A stretch of 64,000 bases of DNA from Candidatus Methylospira mobilis (GCF_009498235.1 NZ_CP044205.1:1641389-1705388), one strand, 5' to 3'. Shown: positions 1 through 10,915, numbered from the stretch's first letter. Numbers and translations: made by a program. The notes: generated from the sequence alone by a model not told the origin.

Positions 1-2436
1 GTCTACAGCGCAGCCCTGGGGGCGCAGGTACGCCAGACTCAGGCGGCGTCAAGCGGCGTGAGCATTTACTCGACCCAGGTGCAGAATCTCGATAGCGTTC
101 TGGCGAATACGACGGGCGGAGTCGCGTCGGCTCTGACAAAGTTTGGCAGCACTCTGCAATCCCTGGCGGCCAGCCCGTCCAACACCGGCGTCCGGCAGGC
201 GGCGATGTCCGCCGCGCAGGCTTTGGTCAACAGTTTTCAGTCGGCGAACACGCAGTTGTCGCAGATCAATAGCGGTGTTAATTCCCAGATACAGGATAGT
301 GTCAACACCATCAACACCCTGGCGACCCAGATTGCCCAGGTGAACTCGGCGATTGCGCAGGTGGCGGGTTCCGGGGCAAGCAACACCCCCAACTCGCTGA
401 TGGACCAGCGCGATCAACTGCTGCAAACATTAAGTGAGCAGGTAGGCGTCACCGTGAATACCGAAGCGGATGGGTCGATGGTCGACATTACCATAGGCAA
501 CGGCGTGCCGCTGGTTACCGGTACCCAGGCTACCCCGCTTAATGTGAGCTATGCCAACTCGCCCTCTCTTGCCGGTCAAACCCAGGCGGTGGTGCAGTTT
601 CAGACGGCTACCGGCGGCACGCAAACGATAGTGGACGGCGCTATCGGCAGCGGAGGCACCCTCGGGGGCTTGCTGCAGTTCCGCAATGCATCGCTGAATC
701 AGGCGCAAACCGCAATGGGGCAGATGGCGACGCAGATAGCGAACAGTTTCAATGCGCAGAATGCCTTGGGTCTGGATGCCAACAGCGCGCAGGGCGCGGC
801 GATTTTCAGCGTCAGCGGCAATTCCCTGCAGCTGGCGACCAGCGATTCGAGCAAACTGGCGGCCGCCGCGCCGATAGTCACCGCAAGCTCGGGGGGGGCT
901 ATGTATAACGCCGCCATTGAAGGCGTTTCCGGCGTGACGGCGTCGGCGACTTCGGTGCAGGCGGCGCTTACGGCTGTGCAGGCCCAGGTTACGACGCCGA
1001 GTGCAGGAAATATAACGAATGCGACTACCGCGGTTGCTGCGGCGGTGACGGCGGCGAATACTGCGTTGACCAATGTGACGGCCGCTGCCGCAGCATCTCC
1101 TCCCACGGCAACGGCTGCTGACGTGACCGCCGCTACAGCGGCAAATACCGCTGTTTTGGCGATGTCAACCGCGATTAACGCCGCCACTGCAGTTCCTGCG
1201 ACGGGAACCTGGGCCCAGGCATTGACAGCGGCGCAAACTGCGGCTACCGCCGCGAATGCCTCCACCAATACCGGGAGCGGCGCTATCAGCGCCGGCTCGG
1301 TAAGCACGGGCTATTTCAACTCGGCAATCCCGACTACCGTTCCGCCGTCAACGTTGAAGCTGACTTTTACCTCCGCGACCACTTATACGGTGTCGGGTTC
1401 TCCGACTGCAAGCGACAATACCGGCGGACCCTATACCTACACACCCGGAGCGCCTGTTTCGTTGAACGGCGGCACCATCAGCTTTACCATCAGCGGCGCG
1501 CCGAACTCGGGCGACTCGTTTAACGTTACCCAAAATCTCAACGGCATAGCCGATGGCCGCAACGCCACCTTGCTGCAGAATATGCAAAGTTACGCTCCGG
1601 CTACGGCGGTCGGCGTTTCCACTACATCCGCCGCTGCGGCCATTGCGGCCAATGGCGCGGGCGTGGACCCGACTTACACCGGAACGCCGTTGCAGGCAGG
1701 GCAAAGTATCAAGCTGACGTATAATGCCAGCGGCGGTTTTGATGTGACCGATCCTTATGGCAACACCACTGCCAATGCCGTTACTTCCTACACCAGCGGT
1801 TCCGTTATCCGCGTAGATGGTTTGAGTTTTTCCATCACCGGCGGCCCGGTTGCGGGCGATACCTTTACGGTTACTGCGTCCGGCATACAGGCGCAGGCCG
1901 CCGCCGCCAATACCGGCGGAGCGTCGGTTGCGGTCAATGGTTCGGGTATCGATCCGACTTATACCGGCGTGCCTTTACAAGCCGGGCAGGCGGTGCAGCT
2001 GGTGTATAACTCGGCGACTTCGAGTTTTACTGCGACCGGTCCGGACGGCAACCAGTCCATCATCGCTTATACCAGCGGTTCTCCCATTACAGTCGATGGC
2101 CTGAGTTTTACCATCACCGGCGCCGGCGCTGCAGCGCCTAAGACCGGCGATACTTTTACCGTGGCGCCCAATGTCATATCCGGCAACAGTTATTCGGGCG
2201 GCTACTCAGCGCTGGTGAATCTGATCGGCAACACCACCAGCGTAATGGCCAGCAATAACACCGCGCAAAGCGCATTGCTGAGCAGTGCGCAAACGGCTCA
2301 GCAAAGCCAGTCCGGCGTCAACCTGGATGAGGAGGCCGCGCATTTGATCCAATATCAGCAGGCATATCAGGCATCAGCCAAGGTGATCACGATCGCTCAG
2401 CAAATGCTCGATACCCTGCTTGCGATACCCGCTTAA
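1..2436 (+). CDS. flgK: Flagellar hook-associated protein 1 FlgK, 5' end missing
   Basis: FlgK forms the first junction between hook and filament and is exported by the flagellar type III apparatus. The reading frame is open from base 1, so the start lies outside the window and about 811 codons are visible. The C-terminal D0 helix with VNLDEEAAHLIQYQQAYQAS and the N-terminal MDQRDQLLQTLSEQVGV stretch are typical of the family. The middle is unusual: bases about 945-1290 encode an Ala/Thr-rich segment, and bases about 1300-2165 encode three related beta-rich units, two of them close copies sharing DPTYTG, PLQAGQ, TSGS and VDGLSF. This makes the protein longer than the roughly 550 residues of enteric FlgK. 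flgL follows after 14 bases. Confidence 0.95.
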   Translation, partial: VYSAALGAQVRQTQAASSGVSIYSTQVQNLDSVLANTTGGVASALTKFGSTLQSLAASPSNTGVRQAAMSAAQALVNSFQSANTQLSQINSGVNSQIQDSVNTINTLATQIAQVNSAIAQVAGSGASNTPNSLMDQRDQLLQTLSEQVGVTVNTEADGSMVDITIGNGVPLVTGTQATPLNVSYANSPSLAGQTQAVVQFQTATGGTQTIVDGAIGSGGTLGGLLQFRNASLNQAQTAMGQMATQIANSFNAQNALGLDANSAQGAAIFSVSGNSLQLATSDSSKLAAAAPIVTASSGGAMYNAAIEGVSGVTASATSVQAALTAVQAQVTTPSAGNITNATTAVAAAVTAANTALTNVTAAAAASPPTATAADVTAATAANTAVLAMSTAINAATAVPATGTWAQALTAAQTAATAANASTNTGSGAISAGSVSTGYFNSAIPTTVPPSTLKLTFTSATTYTVSGSPTASDNTGGPYTYTPGAPVSLNGGTISFTISGAPNSGDSFNVTQNLNGIADGRNATLLQNMQSYAPATAVGVSTTSAAAAIAANGAGVDPTYTGTPLQAGQSIKLTYNASGGFDVTDPYGNTTANAVTSYTSGSVIRVDGLSFSITGGPVAGDTFTVTASGIQAQAAAANTGGASVAVNGSGIDPTYTGVPLQAGQAVQLVYNSATSSFTATGPDGNQSIIAYTSGSPITVDGLSFTITGAGAAAPKTGDTFTVAPNVISGNSYSGGYSALVNLIGNTTSVMASNNTAQSALLSSAQTAQQSQSGVNLDEEAAHLIQYQQAYQASAKVITIAQQMLDTLLAIPA

Positions 2437-2450
2437 AGGAGGCTACTGCC

Positions 2451-3437
2451 ATGCGTATTACCAGTTCCATGATTTTTAATCAGAATGTCGTCCAGCTGAA
2501 CACGCTGCAGTCGAGTCTGGCTGTCACGCAACAGGAGGTTTCGACCAGCAAGAAGGATCTGACCGGTCAGAATGCGACGCTAGCCTCGCAGGTGATGAAC
2601 ATCCAGCAGATGCAGGACATTAATACTCAATATACCAATAACCGGGTAAGCGCCCGCACCAGTTTGCAGCTGGTCGACGGTTCGCTGCAGAATGCGGCAA
2701 ACGTATTGACCAGTCTTAGCACTCTGGTCGTTCGGGCGCAAAACGGCACCCTGGGCGACAGCGACCGCAGCGCGATTGGAGGGCAGGTTCAGGCTGATCT
2801 GACACAGTTGCTGACGATAGCGAATTCCACCGACGGCGCCGGTAATTACATATTTTCCGGCTATAAGTCGGGGACGCTGCCCTTTGTCCAGCAGACACCG
2901 GCTAACGCAGCAGGCAATGTTACCTATAACTATAACGGTGACCAGGGGCAGACCAGCGTGGAAGTATCCCAGGGCCAGCAGATGCCGACCAGTGTTGCCG
3001 GCAGTTCGGTGTTTGGTGCGTCCGGTTCTACCAACATTTTCAGCCAGTTGTCGGCGCTGGCAACGACGCTGAACTCTCCGATAGCAGGTTATCAGAGTCC
3101 CAACCTGACCGCCGCCCAGAACGCGGCGATGACAAGTGCGCAGCAAAGCGCCCAGTACGCCCAGGATCTGACTACGGCCAGCGCGGCTATCAGCCAGACC
3201 TTGGCCAATGTGACCAATGCGAACGTCAAGGTAGGCGATAATGAGCAGCAATTAAACTCACTGGATACCCTGGGCGCGAATTTGACCATCAGCTATCAGC
3301 AGATGATGTCTTCAACAGGCGGTATTAATGAGGTGGAAGCGATTACGGAATTGAACCAGCAGCAACTGGCGCTGACCGCCGCTGAAAAATCGTTTGCCCA
3401 GGTCTCCAACTTATCGCTATTCAATTACATTCAGTGA
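2451..3437 (+). CDS. flgL: Flagellar hook-associated protein 3 FlgL
   Basis: FlgL is the second hook-filament junction protein and is built like flagellin. The 328-residue product starts MRITSSMIFNQNV and has coiled N- and C-terminal D0/D1 helices, with a C-terminal segment resembling flagellin (ITELNQQQLALTAAEKSFAQ). Length is normal for the family. A strong Shine-Dalgarno AAGGAGG overlaps the flgK stop codon and sits about 8 bases before the ATG, so flgK and flgL are cotranscribed. A terminator-like hairpin follows about 70 bases after the stop. Confidence 0.96.
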   Translation: MRITSSMIFNQNVVQLNTLQSSLAVTQQEVSTSKKDLTGQNATLASQVMNIQQMQDINTQYTNNRVSARTSLQLVDGSLQNAANVLTSLSTLVVRAQNGTLGDSDRSAIGGQVQADLTQLLTIANSTDGAGNYIFSGYKSGTLPFVQQTPANAAGNVTYNYNGDQGQTSVEVSQGQQMPTSVAGSSVFGASGSTNIFSQLSALATTLNSPIAGYQSPNLTAAQNAAMTSAQQSAQYAQDLTTASAAISQTLANVTNANVKVGDNEQQLNSLDTLGANLTISYQQMMSSTGGINEVEAITELNQQQLALTAAEKSFAQVSNLSLFNYIQ

Positions 3438-3505
3438 TGCTCCGGGTTTGGGTGGGTAAATCCATTCCGGATCGGGAGTTTTGAATAGTCATCTCAAAGG
3501 TATGG

Positions 3506-3545
3506 TTGCCGGTTTGTGCGAGCGAACCGGCAAGCCTTTTATCTT
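3506..3545 (+). terminator. Probable rho-independent terminator after flgL
   Basis: A 9-bp perfect stem (TTGCCGGTT paired with AACCGGCAA, loop of about 10 bases) is followed by GCCTTTTATCTTTATT. It lies between flgKL and the chemotaxis cluster, so it probably ends the flgK-flgL transcript. Confidence 0.6.
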
Positions 3546-3675
3546 TATTCTCTATATAATGAACTAGCTGCAGCCAATGTGAACAGGCGGTTCTTGACTG
3601 CTCTCCCTGTCTTCGATTATCGTTGTCATCGTTGATAACAGGTATTCAGCTGCGCGGCGCCTGCTTGGTGCTTTG

Positions 3676-3704
3676 TAAATTTTCCCTTATACTCGGACCG
3701 ATAA
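3676..3704 (+). promoter_or_regulatory. Flagellar sigma-28-like promoter candidate
   Basis: TAAATTTT at 3676-3683 and ACCGATAA at 3697-3704 resemble the FliA consensus (TAAAGTTT, GCCGATAA). The spacer is 13 bases instead of the usual 11, and the -10 element touches the ATG at 3704. If used, translation would have to begin further downstream, for example at GTG 3725. Confidence 0.25.
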
Positions 3705-4249
3705 TGAGTGTAGCTGTCAGAAGTGTGCTTTCCGATATTTCCGGGCAGGGTAAATATCACTTGCGCGAGGTGGAAGAGGATCTTGCCCAGACGCATCTGT
3801 TGTTGACTGAGGCCATCGGCAAGTTGGCGCTTAGTTTCGATGGCATCTGTCAAGCAGTTGCGATGCATCGCAAGATATTGGATGACCTGAAATGTGCGGG
3901 CATCGAAAACGTGGACGGTTGCGACGGAAAACAGGTTATGGCTTTGAGAGCGTTGAGCCAGGACTTGGCCCGGCATATCAGCGCCGCTGTCACCGGTCTG
4001 CAATTCGAGGATATGACCAGCCAGTTGATAGGCCGTATGCAAAAGCGCGTAGAGGGTATGCGTATCATGCTGGCCTTGCTGGAAGCTACGGATGCGCTGG
4101 AAAAGGAAAATGCGGAGTTTGTCGAGCAGGAGGTGGCGCTGCTGCAAATGAGTCAGCAAATCAGGGCTGAGAGTCAAAGAGTGGATGCCCAGCTTAGAAA
4201 AGCTGTAGGGCAAAAACATATGGAAAGTGGCGAAATCGAATTGTTCTGA
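3704..4249 (+). CDS. Helical chemotaxis-associated protein (CheZ/HPt-like), function unknown
   Basis: A 181-residue all-helical soluble protein encoded just upstream of cheY and cheA. The motif LQFEDMTSQLIGRM near residue 105 resembles the phosphatase helix of CheZ (DFQDLTGQVIKR), with an acidic residue and Gln in comparable places, so a CheY-phosphate phosphatase or phosphotransfer role is possible. The C-terminus reads ESGEIELF, almost the same as the C-terminus of CheD in this cluster (AGDIDLF). I chose ATG 3704; TTG 3623 gives a 27-residue extension with no clear ribosome site, and GTG 3725 is also possible. I do not know a named family for it. Confidence 0.75.
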   Translation: MSVAVRSVLSDISGQGKYHLREVEEDLAQTHLLLTEAIGKLALSFDGICQAVAMHRKILDDLKCAGIENVDGCDGKQVMALRALSQDLARHISAAVTGLQFEDMTSQLIGRMQKRVEGMRIMLALLEATDALEKENAEFVEQEVALLQMSQQIRAESQRVDAQLRKAVGQKHMESGEIELF

Positions 4250-4272
4250 ACCATCTAATGGAGAGTCATACC

Positions 4273-4659
4273 TTGACAGTAATTACCAAGACTATCCTGG
4301 CAGTCGATGATTCACGATCATTGCGCCAAATGGTTACCTACAGTTTAGCAAGTGCCGGGTATGAAGTGACTGAGGCGGTGGATGGCCGGGATGGCTGGGA
4401 AAAGTCGCAAATCCAAACTTTCAATCTGGTGTTGACCGACCAGAACATGCCTCAATTGGACGGGCTGGGGTTGATCCGTGCGCTACGGGCTACCGATGTG
4501 TACCGTACTACGCCGATCCTGATGCTTACCACCGAATCAAGCGATGAAATGAAAATGATGGGCAGACAGGCGGGCGCAACGGGGTGGCTGGTTAAACCGT
4601 TCGACCCTCAGAAATTGATCGACGTGGTCAAAAAAGTGATTGGTGATCCGAATGATTGA
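4273..4659 (+). CDS. cheY: CheY-like single-domain response regulator
   Basis: A stand-alone receiver domain of about 128 residues. It has the acidic pair in LAVDDS, the phosphoacceptor Asp in LTDQNMP, the switch Thr in MLTTES and the conserved Lys in LVKPF. A TTG start at 4273 is preferred because GGAGAG lies 7 bases upstream; the ATG at 4258 falls inside that ribosome site. It sits between the CheZ/HPt-like gene and cheA and would take phosphate from CheA. A second CheY is encoded at 13593, so one of the two may be a phosphate sink or specialised output. Confidence 0.9.
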   Translation: MTVITKTILAVDDSRSLRQMVTYSLASAGYEVTEAVDGRDGWEKSQIQTFNLVLTDQNMPQLDGLGLIRALRATDVYRTTPILMLTTESSDEMKMMGRQAGATGWLVKPFDPQKLIDVVKKVIGDPND

Positions 4660-4695
4660 TCGCGATAATACCGGCATGAAAAAGGGGACGACGGC

Positions 4696-7203
4696 GTGTC
4701 GATAGATGTCAATCAGTTTTTCCAGGTTTTTTTCGACGAATCCGAAGAACTGCTGGCGGATATGGAGAGCCTGTTGCTGTCTATCAACGTCGCGTCTCCC
4801 GACACGGAAGAATGCAATGCCATTTTTCGCACTGCTCACTCGATCAAGGGTGGTGCCGCGACCTTCGGTTTGAAAGACATGGCGGAAGTCACGCATGTCA
4901 TGGAGTCCTTGCTGGATAAAATACGCAAGGGCGACATGGTGCTGACTGCAGAGCATGTCGACGCCTTTTTGCAGGCCAAGGATATACTGCGCATGCAGTT
5001 GGACGGACATCGCCATAAGCAGCCCGTCGATCAGGAGGCCGCCGCCGATGTGCTGATGCTGTTGCGTGCGCTGTCGACTCACGATATCGTGGATATGGCG
5101 CCGACTGCTTCTTTTGCCGTCCAGGACGATGCTCCCCATCAGGAAGTAGACGGAAAATCCACTGCTTCAAACCAGCACAAGCACCGGTTTCGAATCGAGT
5201 TGCCGGAGACCCCGGAAGTTGATGTGAAGTCGCTGGGCGAAGAATTGGGCTTGATGGGGAGCATTACTCGCGACGCCTTGCTTGATGGTCGCGCGGTATT
5301 CATGCTCGATACCGACGAAAAGCTTGACGATTTACTTGCCATCTGCGCATTTGTTCTGGACCCGGATCAGCTGAGAATCACTGATGCGTCATCAACCGGT
5401 GCGGGGGATATCGATGCGAAAAACCCTGCTGCCCACGCCGCAGTATCATCTGCTAACAATAAGGATGAGCGAAATAATGCATCTGTAGCAGGTGCTCAAA
5501 AATTTCTTATTAAGTTGCCGAAGATGCCGGAGCAGGATCTCGATGGCTTGATAAATGAACTGGGTATGCTGGGCAGCGTTCAACGTGAACCGCAAGCCGA
5601 CGGGCATGGCGTTTTGCGTTTGGAAACAACCGAGCCCAGGGACGATGTATTGGCGATCTGTTCTTTTGCTGTCGACGATATTGGACAGGTGACCGTTTCC
5701 TTGGACGAAAATCCGGCTGCGAAGTCAGCCGTCAGCAAGGCGGTAGTGGCTGAAGAAGATGATGGCTTCGGGCTGTTTGTACCGGTTAAACCCGCGCCCC
5801 AACCGGCCGTCACGAAAGCGCCTGTTGCCGATATCGAGTTTTTCGAGCCGCCAGCCGCCGCGTCGCCGGAACCGGTTTCCGCTGCAGCGCCGGCCAAAAG
5901 CAAAGAAAAAGAAAAATCGGCGGTCGCTGCCGCGAAACCTGCTGCTGCACCGGCCAAAGAGGCGCCTGCGCGTGCAGGCGCTTCCGGCGGTGGCGGTAAT
6001 CTCGAATCTTCGTCGATACGTGTCAATCTGGATAAGGTCGATCAGCTTATCAATCTTGTTGGCGAGCTGGTTATCACCCAGGCCATGATAGCCCAGCATG
6101 CGACCGGACTGGATCAAACCGTGCATGAACGTATGGCCAACAGCCTGGCGACGCTGGCGCGCAATACGCGGGACCTTCAGGAAGCCGTCATGTCGATTCG
6201 CATGATGCCGATGGATTTTGTGTTTTCACGCTTCCCCCGCATGGTAAGGGATTTGGCCAGCAAACTGGGTAAAAAAGTTGAACTGATTTCCAAGGGCGGC
6301 GCCACCGAGCTGGACAAGGGTTTGATCGAGCGTATTGTCGACCCGTTGACCCATCTGGTTCGCAACAGCATCGACCATGGCATAGAGGTGCCGGTTATAC
6401 GTATTGCGGCGGGTAAACCCGAGACCGGACGGCTTACCTTGTCGGCGGCGCACGTCAGTGGAAATATTGTGGTTGAAGTCGTGGATGACGGCGCGGGGTT
6501 GAGCCGCGATCGCATCCTGAAAAAAGCGCGAGAAAGCGGATTGCCGGTAAGCGACGACATGCGCGACGAAGATGTATGGCAATTGATATTCGCACCCGGT
6601 TTTTCAACCGCTGAGGTCGTAACCGACGTCTCCGGTCGGGGGGTCGGCATGGATGTGGTAAAACGTAACATCCTGTCCATGGGTGGAAGCGTCGAGATAC
6701 GTTCGCAACGCGGCCAGGGAACAACTATCGTCATATCGCTGCCGCTTACGCTGGCGATACTGGAAGGCATGTCGATACGCAGCGGCGACGAAGTATATAT
6801 TCTTCCATTGGCCTCCGTGGTCGAGTCGTTGAAGCCCAGCGCCGACAATATTCGCGATGTCAGCGGCCAGGGGCAGGTATTGCGCGTGCGCGACGAATTT
6901 TTACCGCTGGTATTTTTACACGAGCTGTTCAGCATACAGCCGCAGTGCAACTCGCTGTCCGAAGGTATTGCCGTGGTTCTGGAAGCAGACGGAAAAAAAG
7001 TCGCCTTGTTTGTCGATGGACTGGTCGGCCAACAACAGGTAGTGGTAAAGAACCTCGAATCGAATTATCGCAAGACGCGTGGTATTTCAGGTGCTACTAT
7101 TCTCGGCGACGGAAGCGTTTCCCTGATTTTGGACATTGCATCACTGTTGCACGTCGGGGGACAAATGACGCGGAACTATGAACGTTCCATAACCATGCAT
7201 TGA
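4696..7203 (+). CDS. cheA: Chemotaxis histidine kinase CheA with duplicated middle domain
   Basis: CheA autophosphorylates and passes phosphate to CheY and CheB. The 835-residue product has an N-terminal HPt domain with phospho-His48 in [15 protein letters not shown]. Two related units follow at about 165-225 and 269-335 ([10 protein letters not shown] and [10 protein letters not shown], each ending in an LLAICAF or VLAICSF strand), then an Ala/Pro-rich linker. The dimerisation helices begin near 437, the ATPase has an N box (LVRNSIDHG, about 550), G1 (DDGAGL, about 597) and G2 (GRGVGMD, about 648), and a CheW-like regulatory domain closes the protein. The start is GTG 4696 with AAGGGGA upstream. 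The duplicated unit replaces the usual CheY-binding P2 domain and is the odd feature. Confidence 0.97.
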   Translation: MSIDVNQFFQVFFDESEELLADMESLLLSINVASPDTEECNAIFRTAHSIKGGAATFGLKDMAEVTHVMESLLDKIRKGDMVLTAEHVDAFLQAKDILRMQLDGHRHKQPVDQEAAADVLMLLRALSTHDIVDMAPTASFAVQDDAPHQEVDGKSTASNQHKHRFRIELPETPEVDVKSLGEELGLMGSITRDALLDGRAVFMLDTDEKLDDLLAICAFVLDPDQLRITDASSTGAGDIDAKNPAAHAAVSSANNKDERNNASVAGAQKFLIKLPKMPEQDLDGLINELGMLGSVQREPQADGHGVLRLETTEPRDDVLAICSFAVDDIGQVTVSLDENPAAKSAVSKAVVAEEDDGFGLFVPVKPAPQPAVTKAPVADIEFFEPPAAASPEPVSAAAPAKSKEKEKSAVAAAKPAAAPAKEAPARAGASGGGGNLESSSIRVNLDKVDQLINLVGELVITQAMIAQHATGLDQTVHERMANSLATLARNTRDLQEAVMSIRMMPMDFVFSRFPRMVRDLASKLGKKVELISKGGATELDKGLIERIVDPLTHLVRNSIDHGIEVPVIRIAAGKPETGRLTLSAAHVSGNIVVEVVDDGAGLSRDRILKKARESGLPVSDDMRDEDVWQLIFAPGFSTAEVVTDVSGRGVGMDVVKRNILSMGGSVEIRSQRGQGTTIVISLPLTLAILEGMSIRSGDEVYILPLASVVESLKPSADNIRDVSGQGQVLRVRDEFLPLVFLHELFSIQPQCNSLSEGIAVVLEADGKKVALFVDGLVGQQQVVVKNLESNYRKTRGISGATILGDGSVSLILDIASLLHVGGQMTRNYERSITMH

Positions 7204-7217
7204 GAGTTTGCCGGATT

Positions 7218-7763
7218 ATGACGGAAATTGCTGCCAATACTGCTACACAAGCGTCGGTCTGGGGTGTCGGGGAACGCTATGCCGGCGAAGCAGGTACGCG
7301 CATGGAATATCTTGCGTTCATGGTAGGGGGGGAGGAGTACGGGGTCAATATCCTAAAAGTGCAGGAAATACGCGGCTACGAAAGCGTTACGCGCATTCCT
7401 AATGCGCCGGAGTTTGTCAAGGGCGTCATCAACCTGCGCGGCGTGATAGTGCCTATTGTCGATTTGCGCATCAAGTTTCAGCTAGGGACGCCGACCTATG
7501 ATCAATTAACCGTCGTGATTATCCTGAATCTGGATGAACGTATCAGCGGTGTGGTGGTGGATAGCGTTTCCGACGTCACAACGCTAATGCCTGAGCAGGT
7601 ACGCGCCGCTCCGGATTTTGGCTCCAGCATCAATACGCAATACATTATAGGTCTTGGAGCGGTAGATGATCGCATGTTGATACTGCTTGATATAGGCCGT
7701 CTGATGACAAGCGAGGAAATGGCGCTTACCGATAGCTACAACGAAGTCCCCACACCAGTCTAG
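7218..7763 (+). CDS. cheW: Chemotaxis coupling protein CheW (first copy)
   Basis: CheW links chemoreceptors to CheA in the signalling array. The 181-residue product has one CheW domain ([43 protein letters not shown]) preceded by an extra N-terminal tail of about 25 residues that the second copy lacks. ATG 7218 is preferred to the TTG at 7200, which overlaps the cheA stop. It follows cheA directly and precedes the chemoreceptor gene. Confidence 0.93.
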   Translation: MTEIAANTATQASVWGVGERYAGEAGTRMEYLAFMVGGEEYGVNILKVQEIRGYESVTRIPNAPEFVKGVINLRGVIVPIVDLRIKFQLGTPTYDQLTVVIILNLDERISGVVVDSVSDVTTLMPEQVRAAPDFGSSINTQYIIGLGAVDDRMLILLDIGRLMTSEEMALTDSYNEVPTPV

Positions 7764-7795
7764 TCTATAACTATAATTAAGCGGGAAGCATGTCC

Positions 7796-10273
7796 ATGAG
7801 TTCTTCTACCAAGTCAAGCGCGACTACATTTGCGGGCTTATTCATCGTTCTTGCTTTTGTATTGGGAGCATCCGGACTCTATGGCATTACTGCCACTTCG
7901 AAGGGATTGGATACTCTGTATCAGAACCGTTCGGCTCCGTTGCAACGCCTCCAGGAAATAAAGCAATTATTGTTGCAGAACCGGATATCCGTGCAGGATC
8001 CGATTTCACTTACCAGTCTGGAAATTCTTACCAACGGCGCCAACGTAACTTTTCGCCTGGATCCCAGCGTCGTAGCTTTTAATGCGCAGGAAATCGAAAA
8101 AAATCTTGGCGAAATAACCCGCTTGAAAGATGCTTTTGCCAGCTCAGAGTTGAGCGATTCGGAAAAGGCGTTTGCCGCGACATTCAATGAAGATCATGCG
8201 GCTTTTGTGCGCGATGCAATACGTCCCGCCTTGACTGCCTTGCAAAATGGCGCGCCGGAAGAGGTTAAACGCATCATACTGACGCGAGTGCGTCCGCTGT
8301 ATGAAGTTCTCAGGCAGGACATCGATCGTCTGATCGATCAGGAGCTGACATTCGCCAAAACCGGCTATGCCGCTACCCAGGCCCAGGCAAGCCGGGCTAT
8401 CACGCTGATTTGTGCGGTGCTGGTTATTACCATAGCGGCGATTATTCTGTTTGCGTTGCGCTGGTCTCGCCGCGTTTCACGTCCGCTGGCCCAGTTTGAA
8501 ACGCTGCTGCGAGAGATGGCTGGCGGCAATTTCGATAGCGACGCCCTGATTAGCCGTCCGGACGGACAGTTTGCGACAATATTTGACAGTTTGATCAGGC
8601 TGCGGCAGCGTATGCGCGAATCTTCGGGAAGCGGTTCCGAGAACGCAGGACTTGCGTTAATGGCGCTTAAAACGCTGGATCGCGTCAATTCCTATGTCAT
8701 GATAGCCGATCGCGATAATAAAATTCAGTTTGTCAATAAGAGCTTCATAACGTGGTTTACCCCGCACGAGGCGGAAATACGTAAGGATGTCCCCGCGTTT
8801 AATGTTTCCAGATTGGTAGGCAGCAATGCCGATATTTTTCACAAGGGGCCGGAGCGCGTCAGGCAAATGCTGGCGTCTATCAACGACCCGGTTAAAAGTG
8901 CGATAGAAGTGGGCGGGCGTAAGTTCAAGTTAACCGTGTCGCCGCTGTTTACCGACAAGGGCGAACGTTTGGGCGCCTGTGTGGAGTGGATCGATAATAC
9001 CGAGCACGCGCAATTCGAACATGTGATGCAGGACGGTTTCGAACGCGTAGTACATGCAGCTACCCAAGGCGACTTTACTCAGCGTGTTGTCGATTTGAAG
9101 ATATACGGTCCGGTTATGAAAAAACTCGGTGACGGCGTTAACGAGTTGCTTGCGACTACCGAGGCCTGGCTGCACGAGTTTGCGGTATCGTTGCACGCTT
9201 TGGCTGAAGGCGATCTGACACGCGAAATGGCCGACGAAGGCGCCGATGTCGGCGTATTTTCCGATATGCTGCGCGACAATAATGAAACGGTCATGCAGTT
9301 ATCCAAAATCCTGCGTAGCGTCAGATTGACAGCCGATACGATTAAATCCGCTGCATCGGAAATTGCCGCAGGTAACGTCGATCTCTCGCAGCGAACCGAA
9401 GAACAGGCGGCCAGTCTTGAAGAAACGGCGTCGAGCATGGAGCAGTTGGCTTCTACCGTTAAGCAGAATGCCGAAAATGCGCGGCAAGCCAACCAGTTGG
9501 CGGAAGCTGCATCCTCGGTTGCCATCAAGGGCGGAGAAGTCGTTAGTGAAGTTGTCAATACCATGAACTCGATTCAGGAGAGTTCGCGCAAAGTGGTTGA
9601 TATTATCAGCGTCATCGACGGCATTGCCTTCCAGACCAATATCCTGGCTCTGAACGCGGCAGTTGAAGCGGCGCGTGCCGGTGAACAAGGACGCGGTTTT
9701 GCTGTCGTAGCCAGCGAGGTACGTAACTTGGCGCAGCGTTCCGCCGCCGCCGCAAAAGAAATTAAACAATTGATTTCCGATTCTGTTGAAAAAGTTGAAA
9801 ATGGAAATCGGCAAGTAGAAGATGCCGGACGCACCATGAAGGAAATTGTGACTTCAGTACGGCGCGTAACCGATATTATGTCGGAAATTTCGGCTGCTTC
9901 GGCCGAACAAAGTTCGGGTATCGATCAGGTGAACCTGGCGATTACCCAGATGGACGAAGTAACGCAACAGAATGCCGCACTTGTTGAAGAAGCTGCCGCT
10001 GCTGCCGAGTCATTGGAGGAACAGTCACGGGAATTGCACGATATGTTGACTGTGTTCAAGCTGGTTTCGCCGTCCGGCGGAGATCTGCAGTTGGCCCCGC
10101 AGCTTCACAAAACGGCTTACTCAGCAAAACAACCCATAAAAACCGCGTCGCCTCCGGCGGTTGTTTCCGCAGCAAAAAGAAGTATTCCTCCGCGGGCATT
10201 GAAGCCTTCGTTGTCGAGTAGTAATACACCTGCCCCCACGAGCGGAAAAGATGACGATTGGCAGGAGTTTTGA
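7796..10273 (+). CDS. Methyl-accepting chemotaxis protein with PAS domain
   Basis: A membrane chemoreceptor of about 825 residues. TM1 is near residues 8-30, followed by a periplasmic domain of about 170 residues, TM2 near 200-222 and a HAMP linker. A cytoplasmic PAS-like segment follows ([17 protein letters not shown], about 298-400), then a second HAMP-like region and a long signalling hairpin. The hairpin tip ([19 protein letters not shown]) contacts CheA and CheW. The protein ends in DWQEF, matching the xWxxF pentapeptide that docks CheR, so it should be a well-methylated receptor. ATG 7796 has GGGAAG 7 bases upstream and is better placed than ATG 7790. The ligand is not predictable. Confidence 0.93.
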   Translation: MSSSTKSSATTFAGLFIVLAFVLGASGLYGITATSKGLDTLYQNRSAPLQRLQEIKQLLLQNRISVQDPISLTSLEILTNGANVTFRLDPSVVAFNAQEIEKNLGEITRLKDAFASSELSDSEKAFAATFNEDHAAFVRDAIRPALTALQNGAPEEVKRIILTRVRPLYEVLRQDIDRLIDQELTFAKTGYAATQAQASRAITLICAVLVITIAAIILFALRWSRRVSRPLAQFETLLREMAGGNFDSDALISRPDGQFATIFDSLIRLRQRMRESSGSGSENAGLALMALKTLDRVNSYVMIADRDNKIQFVNKSFITWFTPHEAEIRKDVPAFNVSRLVGSNADIFHKGPERVRQMLASINDPVKSAIEVGGRKFKLTVSPLFTDKGERLGACVEWIDNTEHAQFEHVMQDGFERVVHAATQGDFTQRVVDLKIYGPVMKKLGDGVNELLATTEAWLHEFAVSLHALAEGDLTREMADEGADVGVFSDMLRDNNETVMQLSKILRSVRLTADTIKSAASEIAAGNVDLSQRTEEQAASLEETASSMEQLASTVKQNAENARQANQLAEAASSVAIKGGEVVSEVVNTMNSIQESSRKVVDIISVIDGIAFQTNILALNAAVEAARAGEQGRGFAVVASEVRNLAQRSAAAAKEIKQLISDSVEKVENGNRQVEDAGRTMKEIVTSVRRVTDIMSEISAASAEQSSGIDQVNLAITQMDEVTQQNAALVEEAAAAAESLEEQSRELHDMLTVFKLVSPSGGDLQLAPQLHKTAYSAKQPIKTASPPAVVSAAKRSIPPRALKPSLSSSNTPAPTSGKDDDWQEF

Positions 10274-10429
10274 CAAAAACGATTAAGCTGACCGATAGAG
10301 TGTGCAATACAGTTCGTTTAGAGGAGTGCGTAGTACAAATTGCAAACTCTTGGTAATAATCCTTGCCCCGTTCGTCGCAGATGCTTAACACCACCGGTTC
10401 AGGTCACAGTGTCATTTTGAGAGTAATTC

Positions 10430-10915
10430 ATGGATATCCAGAAAGTACAGGTAGACAGACAGGAGTTTCTGGCATTCATGCTGGGTAATGAAAAGTATGG
10501 AGTCGATATACTGAAGGTACAGGAAATCCGCGATTACCAGAATGTAACGCCGATTCCGAATACACCGGCGTTTATTAAAGGCGTGATTAACTTGCGTGGC
10601 GCAATTGTGCCGGTATTTGACATGCGACTGAAGTTTAACCTTCCTGAAGCGCCTTACGATCAGTTTACCGTGGTGATCATACTCAATATTCTGGGTAAGG
10701 TGGCCGGGATTGTTGTCGACAGTGTTTCGGATGTTGTTACATTGACGCGTGATCAAATCAGTCCTCCACCTGATTTCGGCTCTGAAATTCATACCGAATA
10801 TCTGGTTGGTGTGGGTAACATCGGTGAACAAATGTTGTTGATTCTCGATATGGATCGCCTGATGTCCAAGGAGGAAATCGATGTGCTGCACGAAGCTTCA
10901 AGGGTAGCGGTTTGA
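10430..10915 (+). CDS. cheW: Chemotaxis coupling protein CheW (second copy)
   Basis: A 161-residue CheW-domain protein ([46 protein letters not shown]) that closely resembles the copy at 7218 but lacks its N-terminal tail. Two CheW paralogues on either side of one receptor gene suggest a local duplication. GAGAG lies about 8 bases before the ATG. It is followed by cheR. Confidence 0.94.
   Translation: MDIQKVQVDRQEFLAFMLGNEKYGVDILKVQEIRDYQNVTPIPNTPAFIKGVINLRGAIVPVFDMRLKFNLPEAPYDQFTVVIILNILGKVAGIVVDSVSDVVTLTRDQISPPPDFGSEIHTEYLVGVGNIGEQMLLILDMDRLMSKEEIDVLHEASRVAV

Noticed and set aside
699..1307. 202-codon antisense frame inside flgK
   Set aside because: Ala/Val-rich mirror of the Ala-rich flgK segment; it has no domain and overlaps a certain gene.
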